From: Dryas octopetala
Lineage: Eukaryota > Streptophyta > Magnoliopsida > Rosales > Rosaceae
Length of the DNA: 64,000 bases
Assembly: GCA_963921425.1 (NCBI GenBank)
Contig: OY992834.1
Span: forward strand, 7,316,001-7,380,000
Direction: 5' to 3'
This document shows positions 49,292 through 60,986 of the stretch, piece by piece (within the stretch, counting starts at the first letter, position 1; each line of letters begins with the position of its first letter). The notes beneath the pieces were generated by a model, which saw only the letters and a list, made by a program, of their open reading frames with translations, made no database searches and was not told the DNA's origin. A program made the position numbers and the translations under genes.

Positions 49292-50849
49292 ATATTGATA
49301 TGTGGTCTTCCAGGTCTTATAAAAAAAAAAAAAGAGTTGTCTTGTAGGAACATATAAATGATGGAATTTATATTTTATTAAACGTCCACTGGACTACAAA
49401 TAAAATGCTTGAATCTTTGTCATGTGTGTGCATAAGATAGGGATGTAAGAACAACCTTGTGGCATAGAGTCTGGGGAGTCGGTGACTAATACTCATTTGC
49501 ATCCATGTAGATTGTTTACTTGATCAATCAATCCATGGATAATTTTAGATGTAAACTAATTGCACGGTGTCACACCTGAATCTATATATATGTGATACAT
49601 TCTTCCACTTCTCTATTGGATTCAATGTGTTGATCACAAGCCATCGTTGCTTGCTGCTAAGCTGGTAGTAATGCCATATATGCACTTACAGGTTCAAGTC
49701 TCCTCATAGATTTTTAAACAATCTTTGCCAAACATCTCCCAATTTACCCCCCAAATTTGTAAAGAGAAACCAGATATGAAACATCCTACCTTGAATTATG
49801 ATAATGGTGATTTGTGTTAAATGTATATACTCCTTATTAGAAAGGTCAAAATGCATTGGTATTTCCCACAATATGTCACCTGCTTCCTCTCATTTTCCTA
49901 TTTCGGTCTGTATTCAACAGGTACGCGTAGAAAGAAACACATTGGTGGTACACTGGTACATGAGTGATGAGCATATGCGACACAGTATTGTAGGGAGAGT
50001 TGATAGGCAAGAAAGTGGGCATGAGAAAGTTGTGAAACTAGTCCTATGGGGAAATTTTCATATGTTTTGTTGTAACTTGACATACAATAAATGAAATTGA
50101 TTTATGGAAGGAGATAATGTAGTAAATAATTGTATGCTTTGTAACAGCATTTTCAAATACGGTAAGCAGGAGTCAATAAAATATAACTTTTTAATTGGAA
50201 GTTTTAACAAAGAGCCTGTTGATGATGTAAGAGAGGTTGCTGTTATTTACCAAAAGAAAGGAAAAAAAAAAAAACAAGGTTGGTTGCCATTTCTAAACAG
50301 TTGATATACTATTTGGTGTACATCTGTGCCAAATTTTGAGGTACGGGGAAGCAGACCATATTTGATCATTTAAGGAAATTGAGGAACATTTGAAATATGC
50401 TAGGTTAACAGTACCATATGACATATAATCCCATGCAAAAAGTTTGCAAATGTAATATTCCATATATCTACTTGATCAGTGACCTATAGATGGATATCGA
50501 GGAAGGCAGGATACAGAAAAGGCCAGTAAAAGAAAAGAAAACTAATCCATGATGGTAACATCGTTCAAAGATTGCAGAAAACACTTTTAAACTCAATTCT
50601 ATTTCAGAATTTTGAAGAAAATAAATATTATAATTACATTTGATTCCTTTTAGTAGGTACTGACCTGGAGTTTCACTTCTAGCATAGCAATTTGAACTAC
50701 ATCAAATATGAGTTCAAGGATAGGCCAAAAAGGCACCTAAAAAGACTTGACTACACTTCGGGCCTTCAAATTCTTGTTTCACAAAAATTTAATGACCTGA
50801 AAGTCGCAACAGGTTCTACTATTCTCGAACTGACAAGAAGAAATTCTTT
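49292..50849. other. convergent intergenic region (PAP29-like / PPR)
   Basis: 3' flanks of two genes pointing at each other. AT-rich with a poly-A run at 49321-49333. I see no other gene. Confidence 0.5.
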
Positions 50850-53228
50850 TCAAGGGCTATCATCCTTATTACGTATGATTGATGCCTTTTGGTACCTCAA
50901 TTTCTCAATCTCCTTTCCCAGAAAATCCAAAGTGGTGTCAGTGACATGGTTTGGGGAGCAACCTGCATCCAGCATCATTTTCAAAAACTTATATGCATCT
51001 TTTAGTCGACCTGCTTTACTATGAACTTCGATGAGTGTATTAAAAGTGACAACATCAGGATTTATTCCACTATTCTTCATCTGCCCAAAGAGCTTGTTCA
51101 CTTCGTCAATCCGGTTAGCCTTCCCAAGCGCATTGATCAAGGTGTTGTACATAACTACATCAAGATAACCACCCTGTTTCATCAGCTTATCCAGAACACA
51201 ACTGGCTAGATCTGCTCTTCCCATCTTCCCCAAGCCTTGAATGATCACATTGTATGTTGCTATGTCTGTGGGGCAAACCTTTTCTCCCATTTCACTGAGC
51301 ACACCCCATGCCTCATTGAAGTAGCCCTTCTTAACAAACGAACTCATCATGGTATTATAAGTGTAACTCACAGGGTTTGCACCCATATCACTGAAAATCT
51401 CAAACAATTTGCAAGCTACGCTCAGCTTCCCCTTGGCCAAGAATATAGACAAGAAAGTATTTACCATATCATTATCAAAAGAGTCTGCCCCTTTGGCTTG
51501 AACTCGTTGCCCCCTAGATAGTGAAAACTGCTGAGAGGTGTGGTCAATGGACTTCAGTTGATCAGCCAACTTATCCATATATGGAGATGATGACCACTGA
51601 TCAGTATCAGAGGACAAATTCACATCATCTTTAACTCCAGCATCATCCGAATCAAGCTCTGCATTTGTTGTTGAGTCAGCAGAATTTATCAAACTCATAA
51701 TCTCGCTTAAGTCACCTTTACTTGGGAACAATGGTGTATAATCCTTTCTATTGCTCTGTGGATTTTTCATTGAAGCCTCCATATCAGCCGTCCATTTAAG
51801 AACACCCGGCACCAGATTACCATCCCTAATTTGCTTCAAGAGCTTGTCCGTCCAATCCCACCAACCTTGCTTGTAAAGCCCAATCAAGAGTGATGATATA
51901 GTAACTAAATCAACAGAAAAGCCTCTGCTTTCCATTTCTCCCACCAATCCAAGCCCTTCCTCAAGCAGACCCTCCCTACAAAGTTGCAGCACAACAATGC
52001 TATACGTAACACCATCCACAAACTGACCCTTCTTCTTTAAGTCACAAAATAGAGTGTAAGCAGCCTCAGCCCTTCCATTCCTAAATAAACCATCAATCAA
52101 GATATTATAAGTCCAGGTTGAGGCTCTCACTCCAGAATGAACCATTTTCTCAAATAGTTGACAGCCTTCATTAACCTTCCTTGCCTTGAACAACCCATCT
52201 AGGAGAGAATTATAAACAATGGTATCCGGGCAATATCCATTGTTCTGCATTTCACTAAAAATCTTGGTGGCATCGTCTATCCGGTAGGATTTACAGCACC
52301 CTTGAATAAGAATCCGGTATGTAATGGAATCCGGCTCGTGGCCGGAGCACTTCAATTCATCCCACACAATCAGTGCATCAGTCACCTTCCCAACCAAACA
52401 GAGCACATGAATGAGGCTATTATAGGTAGACAAATCCGGACCCACTGAATCCAAGTTAGAGTCTTTCATCTCTTTGAACAGGCTTAGGCTAGTACCCAGA
52501 TCACCCCAACACCCAAATGCATGAATACAAATATTATAACCCCAAGTGTCCATCTCAAACCCCCTATTCTCTCTAAGCTTATCAAACACTTGCTTAAACT
52601 CTACCCTCATGTCAGCTTTTCTAAGAGCAACCAGCAACTCATTACAGGCAATTGAACTGGGCAATTGGGACAATGAGCTTGCTTCCAGAAGCTTAAGTAA
52701 TATAGACATGGCCAAACCCACCTGGGTTTTCCTAACCAGAGCGATCAAAACGGAGTTATACATATCCATGTTCAAACTAGCACCAACCTCTTCCATAATG
52801 TCCAAAATTTGAAGCGCATAGTCAAACTTACCGGAGCGAATAAAGGCGTCGAGCAAGGACTTGAAGGTCGGGGAATCGACGACGACCCCATCTTGTTTCA
52901 TGGAGTGGAGCAGAGGCGGGACCTCGTGGAGGAAGCCGGCGCGGGAGGCGGTGCGGAGGATGAGGGAGTAGGCGCGCGGCGAGTGTTTGTGAGAATGCGC
53001 GAGAGAGCACCATTTGAAGAAGTCGAGCTTCTTGGAGGGTTGGAGGGAGTGGGCGGTGAGGATTCGGAGGAGGAGAGGATCGGAGAGTGGGAGTGAGTCG
53101 GGGAGGTTGCGAGTGCCAGAGGTCGCCAGAGTCTTGGTGATGGAGGCCACCAGGAGTATGTCTCCCAGTTCTGAACAAGAAGCGCTCTGTTGTCCTTTGA
53201 CCACCAGCAAACGCCTTCCATGGCGCAT
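50850..53228 (-). CDS. P-class pentatricopeptide repeat protein, 792 aa, intronless
   Basis: Single-exon frame. At least 12 clear P-type PPR motifs of about 35 residues, each with the core form (D/S)xxTYNxLIxGLxxxGxxxxAxxLFxxM. They are split in two blocks by a roughly 110-residue linker (about 476-586) rich in Ser, Asp and Asn without PPR features, then a final block with DVVMYNTLINALGKANRIDE and DVVTFNTLIEVHSKAGRLKD. PPR proteins bind organellar RNA in the family; no E, DYW or SMR domain is visible, so it is a pure P-class type. The N-terminus is basic (MRHGRRLL) and may target a mitochondrion or plastid. The layout resembles At4g01570 by memory. The intronless structure is normal for plant PPR genes. 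Confidence 0.93.
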   Translation of the reverse strand: MRHGRRLLVVKGQQSASCSELGDILLVASITKTLATSGTRNLPDSLPLSDPLLLRILTAHSLQPSKKLDFFKWCSLAHSHKHSPRAYSLILRTASRAGFLHEVPPLLHSMKQDGVVVDSPTFKSLLDAFIRSGKFDYALQILDIMEEVGASLNMDMYNSVLIALVRKTQVGLAMSILLKLLEASSLSQLPSSIACNELLVALRKADMRVEFKQVFDKLRENRGFEMDTWGYNICIHAFGCWGDLGTSLSLFKEMKDSNLDSVGPDLSTYNSLIHVLCLVGKVTDALIVWDELKCSGHEPDSITYRILIQGCCKSYRIDDATKIFSEMQNNGYCPDTIVYNSLLDGLFKARKVNEGCQLFEKMVHSGVRASTWTYNILIDGLFRNGRAEAAYTLFCDLKKKGQFVDGVTYSIVVLQLCREGLLEEGLGLVGEMESRGFSVDLVTISSLLIGLYKQGWWDWTDKLLKQIRDGNLVPGVLKWTADMEASMKNPQSNRKDYTPLFPSKGDLSEIMSLINSADSTTNAELDSDDAGVKDDVNLSSDTDQWSSSPYMDKLADQLKSIDHTSQQFSLSRGQRVQAKGADSFDNDMVNTFLSIFLAKGKLSVACKLFEIFSDMGANPVSYTYNTMMSSFVKKGYFNEAWGVLSEMGEKVCPTDIATYNVIIQGLGKMGRADLASCVLDKLMKQGGYLDVVMYNTLINALGKANRIDEVNKLFGQMKNSGINPDVVTFNTLIEVHSKAGRLKDAYKFLKMMLDAGCSPNHVTDTTLDFLGKEIEKLRYQKASIIRNKDDSP

Positions 53229-54085
53229 TGCATTTCCAGAAACATAAAGATTGGATTTTTCACCAAGCTACTCAGAAGACATCAAGTATTTACTGTAGAG
53301 TTGGGCTGTACTTGGTAACAGACGGTTGTTGTTACTTGTTAGTGTGTTTGGGCCTATTCATTTGATATATCAGTTGAAGATTAAATTTTAATTCTAAAAT
53401 GAAAAATGGGATCGGAAAATAACAGAGGAAGCAACGCCCATTGCTGCAAGAAGCAATCGACTGTTTAAAAAAAAAAAAAAAAAAACAGCATCAAATCTCT
53501 AAAGTTTTTGGGATTCAAAATTCAATGGTAGTTCCTACAAGCTCCAAAATATCCCCCACTTATTTCCTACAAGGAGGTCAACATGTCCATTGCATATAAA
53601 GATGCTGATACACATGACTACACGAGTATCATCAAGTGGATTCCTGGAATATAACCAAATTTGTGTGTGTATATATATGGAAAATGCTACTTTTGAGTAC
53701 CAATCTTGTACACGTGACAATTTTCCACTGATGTTTATTATGACCTGTTAAACAAACACCATCAGCATTTTTTTCTTTACAGGTAATTGGCTATTATTTA
53801 CTGGCTTTGCAATTAGCAAGAACCATTAGCTTTATGTTTTGGCTTAGACCTTTTTCTCAGATTAGACATAATGTTCTTCTACGCAATGCATGCAACAGTA
53901 ATGAATCATACATTTGTCTTCCAAATAATGCACTAATACACCGTTAGAAAGGAAGTATTAGATACCATTTTGAAGAAAGGAGCCATCATTTCTGCCCACC
54001 ACATTTTGAAGATGCCATGAGTTGTTAAAAAAAAAAAACTAACGAGTGGCATGAAAAATACTCTTGTGTACCTTATTATAATTAA

Positions 54086-54431
54086 GGCCAAAGTTTACTT
54101 TTGGTTCCTATAGTGTCAATTGTTATGATTTTGGTCATGTAATTTACAAATCATTGCAATTCAAAAATATATTAGCATTTGCATTCATCAAATCGTCAAA
54201 TTTGTTATGTTTTTGGTTATGTACTTTACAAACAATTTCGATTTTGGTCATGTACTTTACATACCATTAACAATTCAATGACTAATTTAATGAATTAATA
54301 GACAAAAATTCTAATGTGTCCTTGATTTAAAATAATTTGAAAACTATGAAACCAAAATCAGAACAATTGAAACTATAGGGATGAAAGTAGAATCTAATCC
54401 AAATTACAGGGACTAAAAGTGAACTTTGGCC
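54086..54431. mobile_element. short inverted-repeat transposon (MITE), 346 bp
   Basis: Ends read GGCCAAAGTTTACTTTTGGT and, from the right, GGCCAAAGTTCACTTTTAGT, with further matches inside. Flanked by TATAATTAA (left, 54077-54085) and TATAATTAT (right, 54432-54440), an 8-of-9 match, consistent with a hAT or Mutator type. No coding capacity. Confidence 0.85.
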
Positions 54432-54476
54432 TATAATTATTATTTTTTTGTTGGGCCAAGGCTCTATAATTATTGA

Positions 54477-54496
54477 ATATATATATATATATATAT
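54477..54496. repeat. (AT)n microsatellite
   Basis: Short uninterrupted AT run about 45 bp downstream of the MITE. Confidence 0.85.
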
Positions 54497-54747
54497 GAAA
54501 AATGAAAACTCAGAAATGATTGTTTATCTGAGGTCATAGACTCATAGATGGTGATGCACTAATAATAGGAGTAGGAGCTTGGTAATTGATTCTTTGCTTA
54601 ACTTTATGACAAAGTATAGTAAAAAGACATCAAAAAGGGATGAATAAAATAAATAAAAAATTGCATGTTGATTGCATAAAGTGTTTGAAGTGATGCCAAG
54701 CATTTAACCCTGTTTATCCCCAAATTTGGAAGGGTGGCTAGCTCTCC

Positions 54748-54757
54748 TATATATATA
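54748..54757 (+). promoter_or_regulatory. TATA box of the WAT1-related gene
   Basis: TATATATATA 61-70 nt before the chosen start. A transcript would begin near 54780, excluding the in-frame ATG at 54764 and supporting the start at 54818. Confidence 0.6.
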
Positions 54758-54817
54758 GCCACAATGAGTCTAATTGCATTATATTTTGAATCACAATATT
54801 TAGAGATATATAATATA

Positions 54818-56653
54818 ATGTTAGGGATGAATTGCTGTGGACAATGGAAGCCTGTTGCTGTCATGGTGGTCATTAACCTTGCTATGGCCATAGTAAATGT
54901 CCTTCTTAAGAAGATTCTGGATGAAGGAGTGAACCGTTTGATTATTGTTATTTATAGGCAGATAATTTCTGCTATTTTCTTGACACCCATTGCCTTCTTT
55001 TGGGAAAGGTAAGACTTATACTTAACACTCCATCATCTTAACAATGGGGTATGTGCCTATTAGACTAACATATCATCCGCCATTGGTCTAAGAGTAATGC
55101 TAGATGTATCATCCTTGCTTATGAGAGGTAAAACTTATGGTCTTATATAAATTTCATCTTTGTAAAAGATGTGATCAGTAAATATGGTACAAACAATTTT
55201 CTTAGAGTACTAAGCATATAGTCAACTTCCTTGCAGGAAAAGTAGGCTTGAACTTACAGCTCGCATCTTATGCCAACTTTTCTTCAGTGCTCTAATTGGG
55301 TTAGTGATAACATTGTCAATTGATAAGGTTTCCTTGGTTTTTCTTCATTTTTTATTTCTTATCATGCATTGGGAATCTAATTGGCTTTATGTCTCTGACT
55401 CTTTCAGTGTAACATTCACACATTACTTATTTCTTCTTGGCCTTCAATACACCTCTGCTATATATTCCTGTGCATTTATCAACATGGTGCCTGTTAACAC
55501 CTTCATATTGGCACTACCATTTGGGTAAGTATAAAGAATAAATGAATCAATCACTTCTGATGAACTATTGACTGAAACCACAGTAATTGTAACTTTCATT
55601 ATATTGAACTTTTTACAGTCTAGAGACAGTGAACATAAAGACCAAGGGTGGCAGAGCTAAGATCTTGGGTGCACTGATATGTATTGGTGGAGCTTTGTCA
55701 TTGACTTTATACAAAGGAATGCCACTGACCAACCAACATTCAGAAACCACAGCCCAAATGCAAAACCATGCCAATACAATGACTTCAGCTAAGAAGACAG
55801 AGAGGTGGGCTATTGGTTCAGTGCTTTTGGGAGCAGGTTGCCTCTTGTGGTCCTCATGGTTTCTTATACAAGCAGAGATTGGCAAGAGCTACCCATTTCA
55901 GTATTCTAGCACAGCTATTTTGTCCTTCTTTGGTGCCATTCAATCAGCCATCTTGTGCTTGATCACTGAGAGGAGTATCACCATGTCAATGTGGATTTTG
56001 AAGGGAGAGCTAGTGATATTAAGTGTCGTATATGCTGTGAGTAGTTTTCTATGTTATGTTAGATTTCATTCAGTAATGTTTGGTCCACATTTCTTTAAGA
56101 ATATAGATTTTTCATGTGGCTTGTTGACACAGGGAATAGTGGGTTCAGGCTTGTGCTATGTAGGGATGTCATGGTGTGTGAAACAAAAGGGTGCACTCTT
56201 CACAGCAGCATTCACCCCCAGCATGCAGATGTTTGTGGCTGTGTTCGACTTCTCTATGTTGCATGAACCCATTTATCTTGGAAGGTCGACTCAATTATAT
56301 ATTCTCGTATACATAGCATATATATGCATAATGTCCTCTTACCGGAAATATGTCATGTTAGATTGTCAGATTTTTAATCTGAACCTACTCATTTAAAGGA
56401 GAATTCGCCTGGTTCAGATTGACAATTCAATAATATAACATGTTAGACTGTCCGACAAAATTAAGAACATTTCCCAATAATATATGATTTTGACGATCAT
56501 CCTATTATTCTGTTGCTAACTTTGGCATTATTGACCAGCGTGTTAGGATCTATCCTAGTCATAATTGGCATGTATATTCTACTGTGGGGTAAAAGCAATG
56601 ATGCAAAGGAAACGGTGATCGAGCAGACACAAGCAGCAGAAGCAAATCGATGA
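54818..56653 (+). CDS. WAT1-related (MtN21/UMAMIT, EamA) transporter, 351 aa
   Basis: Six exons: 54818-55008, 55237-55299, 55408-55524, 55619-56036, 56133-56284 and 56539-56653 (1056 nt). The protein has about ten membrane segments in two EamA halves. Diagnostic text includes the KPVAVMVVINLAMA opening, GLQYTSAIYSCAFINMVPV, the GSGLCYVGMSWCVKQKG stretch and the GMYILLWGKS end. Plant relatives export auxin (WAT1) or amino acids (UMAMIT); substrate cannot be told here. The start could also be Met at 54827 (348 aa). Intron 4 (96 bp) has no in-frame stop, and translation can run on after exon 5, so retained-intron isoforms are possible. Confidence 0.88.
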
Positions 56654-58066
56654 AGAGAATGGTCCAATGCCACAAGGCATGCCCATTGAGATTAACTCAA
56701 GATGTCCTTGAACAAATTACCTTTGGTTCTTTTACTCCCTACCCCTACTTACCTGCAGCCTCTTCTCAGTAATGTTAGCAACTATAGTTTAAAGTTTCTA
56801 CCACAATGATCAGATCAAATGTTGAAAGCATCACTATTCACTAACCAATTGAAATAAGAAGCAGAATTTTACAACGTACCTGTGAACTCTCTGGCTTATG
56901 TATTTTGTTAGTGCAGAGGTTGGATTGTTCAGTAGAGTACGTAACTGCTATACAAAGTCTTACCAAAACCATTTTTCAAAAGGGAATTAGATGCTGCCCT
57001 TTGGTAAATACATAAGAAAGTGATGTGCTTTTACTATGTCAAAATTCCCTACAAAGTGTTCATATGGTGTACACTGCATTAGCTTTTCATATGGAGCAAC
57101 TGCCTAAGTGCTTTACTTGGACCTCTCCTTTGGCACTTGGCAGTCATTGTCATTACAGTTAAATTTATAGATTAATGAAGGTCATGCTTTTTTGAGACCC
57201 CCACAGAAGAAATATGAGTGTGTTTCTATAAAAAGTTGAAATAGAGACACCCAATCATTTTTTATTGGAAGATTTTAACTACAATCATTTAGATGCGCGT
57301 GAATAATTGTCAACTGTTGATGTATGTGAAGTGAATCTCACTATAATTCTTGTATGTATAGATAATTAACAATAATTAATGCAAACATGACCTCAATCCA
57401 AAACAAACCTCTATTCTTTTTTATTCAAACCCACAATTGTGATATAAATACCCAAAAATAATATGTATACAAATTAAATGTTATAAAAAAAAAACTAGTA
57501 CTTAATGAGTAAAGACTGTAAAGTTACTTAGTGGCTCTTAAATGTATAATAATTTTAATAAAGATATCATTTCATTAAAAAAAAAAGATATAAAATATTG
57601 GAGCTTTATTTTATAGTAGTTGTGCAATAGGTGGTTAGTATACAAAAATTCAATAAAAATGTTTAGACTAAATTCTGTAAATTATTAACCATTAATCAGA
57701 CTTATATATATAAAACAATTGAGTGTATTTCAGTCACATATTGATCTTAGATAAGAGGTGATAATAATTTATCTTGATGTTAAAAAATTTAACTGTAAAT
57801 AGAGATAGTAATGCTAGAAATAGAAATAATAGCTCTAAAATTATTTAACCACTTGAGAAGAAAAAATGAAATGGTCAAAGGGTAAAAGCGTAACAACACC
57901 AAAAATAAAATTCCAGCAAAAAATAAAAAACACAAAACAATAAAACATAAACTAAAAGAGTGAAATAAACCCTAGTGGCTAGTACTGTATTCATACAAAA
58001 ACCCTAATTTCAGGCAGAGGAAGGTGATCTGAGTTTGGTGTGGTGTCGACTGAGCAATTTGGGAAA
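56654..58066. other. intergenic: WAT1 3' flank and RPF1 promoter
   Basis: AT-rich. Two telobox-type motifs lie in the last 100 bp (separate entry). No gene recognised. Confidence 0.5.
57967..58007 (+). promoter_or_regulatory. telo-box pair in the RPF1 promoter
   Basis: AAACCCTAG at 57967-57975 and AAACCCTAA at 57999-58007, both within 100 bp before the start. Telo boxes near the transcription start are typical of plant ribosome-biogenesis and translation genes, and RPF1 is such a gene. Confidence 0.8.
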
Positions 58067-60727
58067 ATGGCGGGTGATAAGAGGAAGAGAAACGAAAGCG
58101 AAGGAGGAGGAGAGGAATCGAATCCAGTGGAGAAGAAGAGGCAGATACTGCCGTCGATGATAAAGAACAAGGAGAAGAGGTCGGCGGTGCACGCCAAGCT
58201 CAAGCAGCAGAAGAAGCTCGAGAAGCGCAAGAAGGTCAAAGCTCGCGACGCTGCCGAGAAGCGCGCGCTCGAGCTCGGCGAGGAGGTCCTAAACCCTTTC
58301 CCTCTTCTCCTCCATTACTGTCTTTAATCAGTGCTTAATAATTTAATTTCGGTTAAATTAGTTTGATTAGCTGATTTTTGTTACTAATTGCACTGCGTAG
58401 CCTCCGGCGAAGAAGGTCCCTAAGACGATTGAGAACACCAGGGAGGCTGATGAGACTGTTTGTAAGCCCGACGACGAAGAGGTATGCTTTACAATGCAGC
58501 AAGTGTGAAAGTAATTTTTTTGGGCATGAAAGTGAAAATATTGTTTGCTTAATTTCAGCTTTGTGGTGTTTTCAATTTCAGCTGTTTGCTGCAAATGATG
58601 CCGATGAATTTAGTTCGATTTTGAAGCGCGAGTCTAAGCCGAAGATATTGATCACCACTTGCCGTTTCAATTCTTCTGTAAGTACTGTCCTTCAACCCCT
58701 TCTTTTATAGCTAATTTTCCTTGGTTATGGAAATCTTGGGTTTATGGGTTTATGCTTTTTTTGGTTTGCAGAGGGGACCTGCTTTTATAGAGGAACTACT
58801 TTCGGTGATCCCAAATGCACATTACTATAAAAGAGGAACCTATGACTTGAAAAAGGTGCTTTTTTATTTGTTCCCTTTTCGATATAGCACATATGAAGTT
58901 CAAACAATTGATATATGTTTCTTTTTTTCTTTGGTGACAGATTGTAGAATATGCAAATAACAAGGAATTCACTTCTCTAATTGTTGTGCACACCAATCGC
59001 AGGGAACCTGGTTGGTCCTGCCTCCTTCTGAAGGGTTCTATAGAATTCGTTTATGTTAATATTTGCTCTCTCAGGCTTTCTTTCCTATCTCTTTGCTGTT
59101 AGATTGTTAATTTATCTAACCGTCAGCTATTGTACTCATTTTGTAGATGCTCTCCTAATAATTGGCTTACCTAATGGACCTACTGCACATTTCAAGCTCT
59201 CAAAGCTTGTTTTACGCAAGGAAATCAAGGTTTGTTGCTTTGTGTGTCAAGACAAATACCATCCTTCCATGCAAGCCACTGTTTTTACGCATATTGCACA
59301 GAAGGGTTATTATTTTCTTCAGTGGAGAGTGAAAAGAGGAGACATAGAAATTTAGAAACTTGTAAACATCCAGAAATAAATCCATTACTGTATCATTTTT
59401 CTTCATTCTGCTCTAGTCTCTTGGATTTTCATTTAACTACTATTAGATGGTGATTTATGAAGGATTTGTCTGTGTGTTTATTGTTGTTTTTCTTATTCTT
59501 TGTTTGATATACCTGCAGAATCATGGAAATCCAACCAGTCACGAGCCGGAGCTTGTATTGACCAACTTTACAACACGCCTCGGTCATCGCATTGGAAGGT
59601 TGTATTCTTTATCTTATTTGGAATGTTTCCGAAATTACGTGAGATGCATTTTAGTACTTTCAGCTTTGGATACACCTCATCACATGGTCTTAAGTGAAAT
59701 GAGTGCACCTTAGTTTTTGTATTTATTTCCTGTACAATTAGCTTTAATTGTCTATTGATCTCCATGTAAGGGTGAATTAATCAGCCTTTCCCTTTTAATG
59801 GTTTTCTTCATTTACTTGCTTTCAGATTTATACAGTCACTTTTCCCTCAAGAACCAAACTTTCGTGGTCGGCGAGTTGTAACTTTTCACAACCAGCGAGA
59901 TTTTATATTCTTCCGGCATCATCGGTGTGCCTCCTTAGCATATTTAAGTTGTTGCAATAAGAAAATCTTCTACTATTTCTGGAGCTTATGGTTTACTGAT
60001 GAATAAATTCATTTGCATGTGTTCAGGTACATTTTTGAATCCAAAGAGACTAAAGAGACTGACTCAAAAAGTAATAAGACCAAGGATGCCAAGGGTGAGA
60101 ACGCTCCTCCAGAGAAAGTAATTGCCCGTCTTCAGGTTGGTGTCAATTAATTTTAAATTTTTCCCTTGCATTTGGTTTTATATATGTTGATCAGTTTGCC
60201 CCAGGCCTCACAGAATTTGCTCCACCACCTGATATCTTTATGCTTTCTTGTGGTCCCTTAGTGTGACCATTGTTGTTCAACTGGAAATAGGAAGGCAGAG
60301 TATTGACACAGCCTCCATGGCTTGCAATTTACTAGGATAATGGGAGTGAATAATTTCTGTCTTTATATACTCTTAGAGACAGTTTTAAATGAGCTTTAGT
60401 GTATCTTGTCAGAAACATATACGGTTTATGGATGTGAAATTCTTTACACATTGTTTTCATCTTAAACACAGGAGTGTGGCCCTCGTTTCACCCTTAAATT
60501 AATCAATCTGCAGCATGGGACCTTTGATACTAAAGGCGGGGAATATGAGTGGGTTCACAAGGTAGTCCACTTATCAATCAATTTGTTTCAGTATATTCAC
60601 TCATATCTTTTTGGTCTTTAACAAAACATTCCATTATGTCTTTTACTCATTGGTTGCTTATTTTCTTCCCTACCCCTTTAATTCTCAGCCGGAAATGGAC
60701 ACTAGCAGAAGAAGGTTTTTCTTGTAA
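58067..60727 (+). CDS. RPF1: ribosome production factor 1 (RPF1), Brix domain, 349 aa
   Basis: Eleven exons: 58067-58285, 58401-58481, 58582-58677, 58772-58855, 58941-59010, 59147-59229, 59519-59598, 59826-59924, 60027-60135, 60472-60561 and 60689-60727 (1050 nt). The N-terminus (about 1-100) is Lys-rich with [17 protein letters not shown] text. The Brix domain (about 115-310) includes [52 protein letters not shown], and [14 protein letters not shown]. The end reads [12 protein letters not shown]1 is a nucleolar factor needed for 60S-subunit pre-rRNA processing in yeast. The promoter carries teloboxes. The gene ends tail-to-tail with a minus-strand membrane-protein gene 259 bp away. Confidence 0.95.
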
Positions 60728-60986
60728 CTTGCTTTGGAATATTGTTCAAGTGTATCTTTTGTGGAACGGACGTGTTCATGTTGAAGAGTCACTGCTCCAA
60801 GGCAAGAAGGAAACTGGCCCGGAGATTTTTTGTTTTTAAAGATCAATTTTGCGCCGTTGGATTATTCCTATGACTTGTGGCAATTTGTTTATTGAATAGT
60901 GGAAAAGAATCAGTTACTGTCGGAAGCTCATATTTCTTTTCATGATTATAGATCATGGCTCCTTGAAAATATATGTTTTCTTCCCA

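Larger units (their letters stand above)
53229..54817. other. divergent intergenic region (PPR / WAT1) with a MITE
   Basis: Holds the PPR promoter, an inverted-repeat element (54086-54431), an (AT)n run at 54477-54496 and the WAT1-related promoter. No other gene. Confidence 0.55.

Noticed and set aside
52546..53266. several overlapping frames around the PPR start
   Set aside because: Shadow frames of the 792-codon PPR coding sequence.
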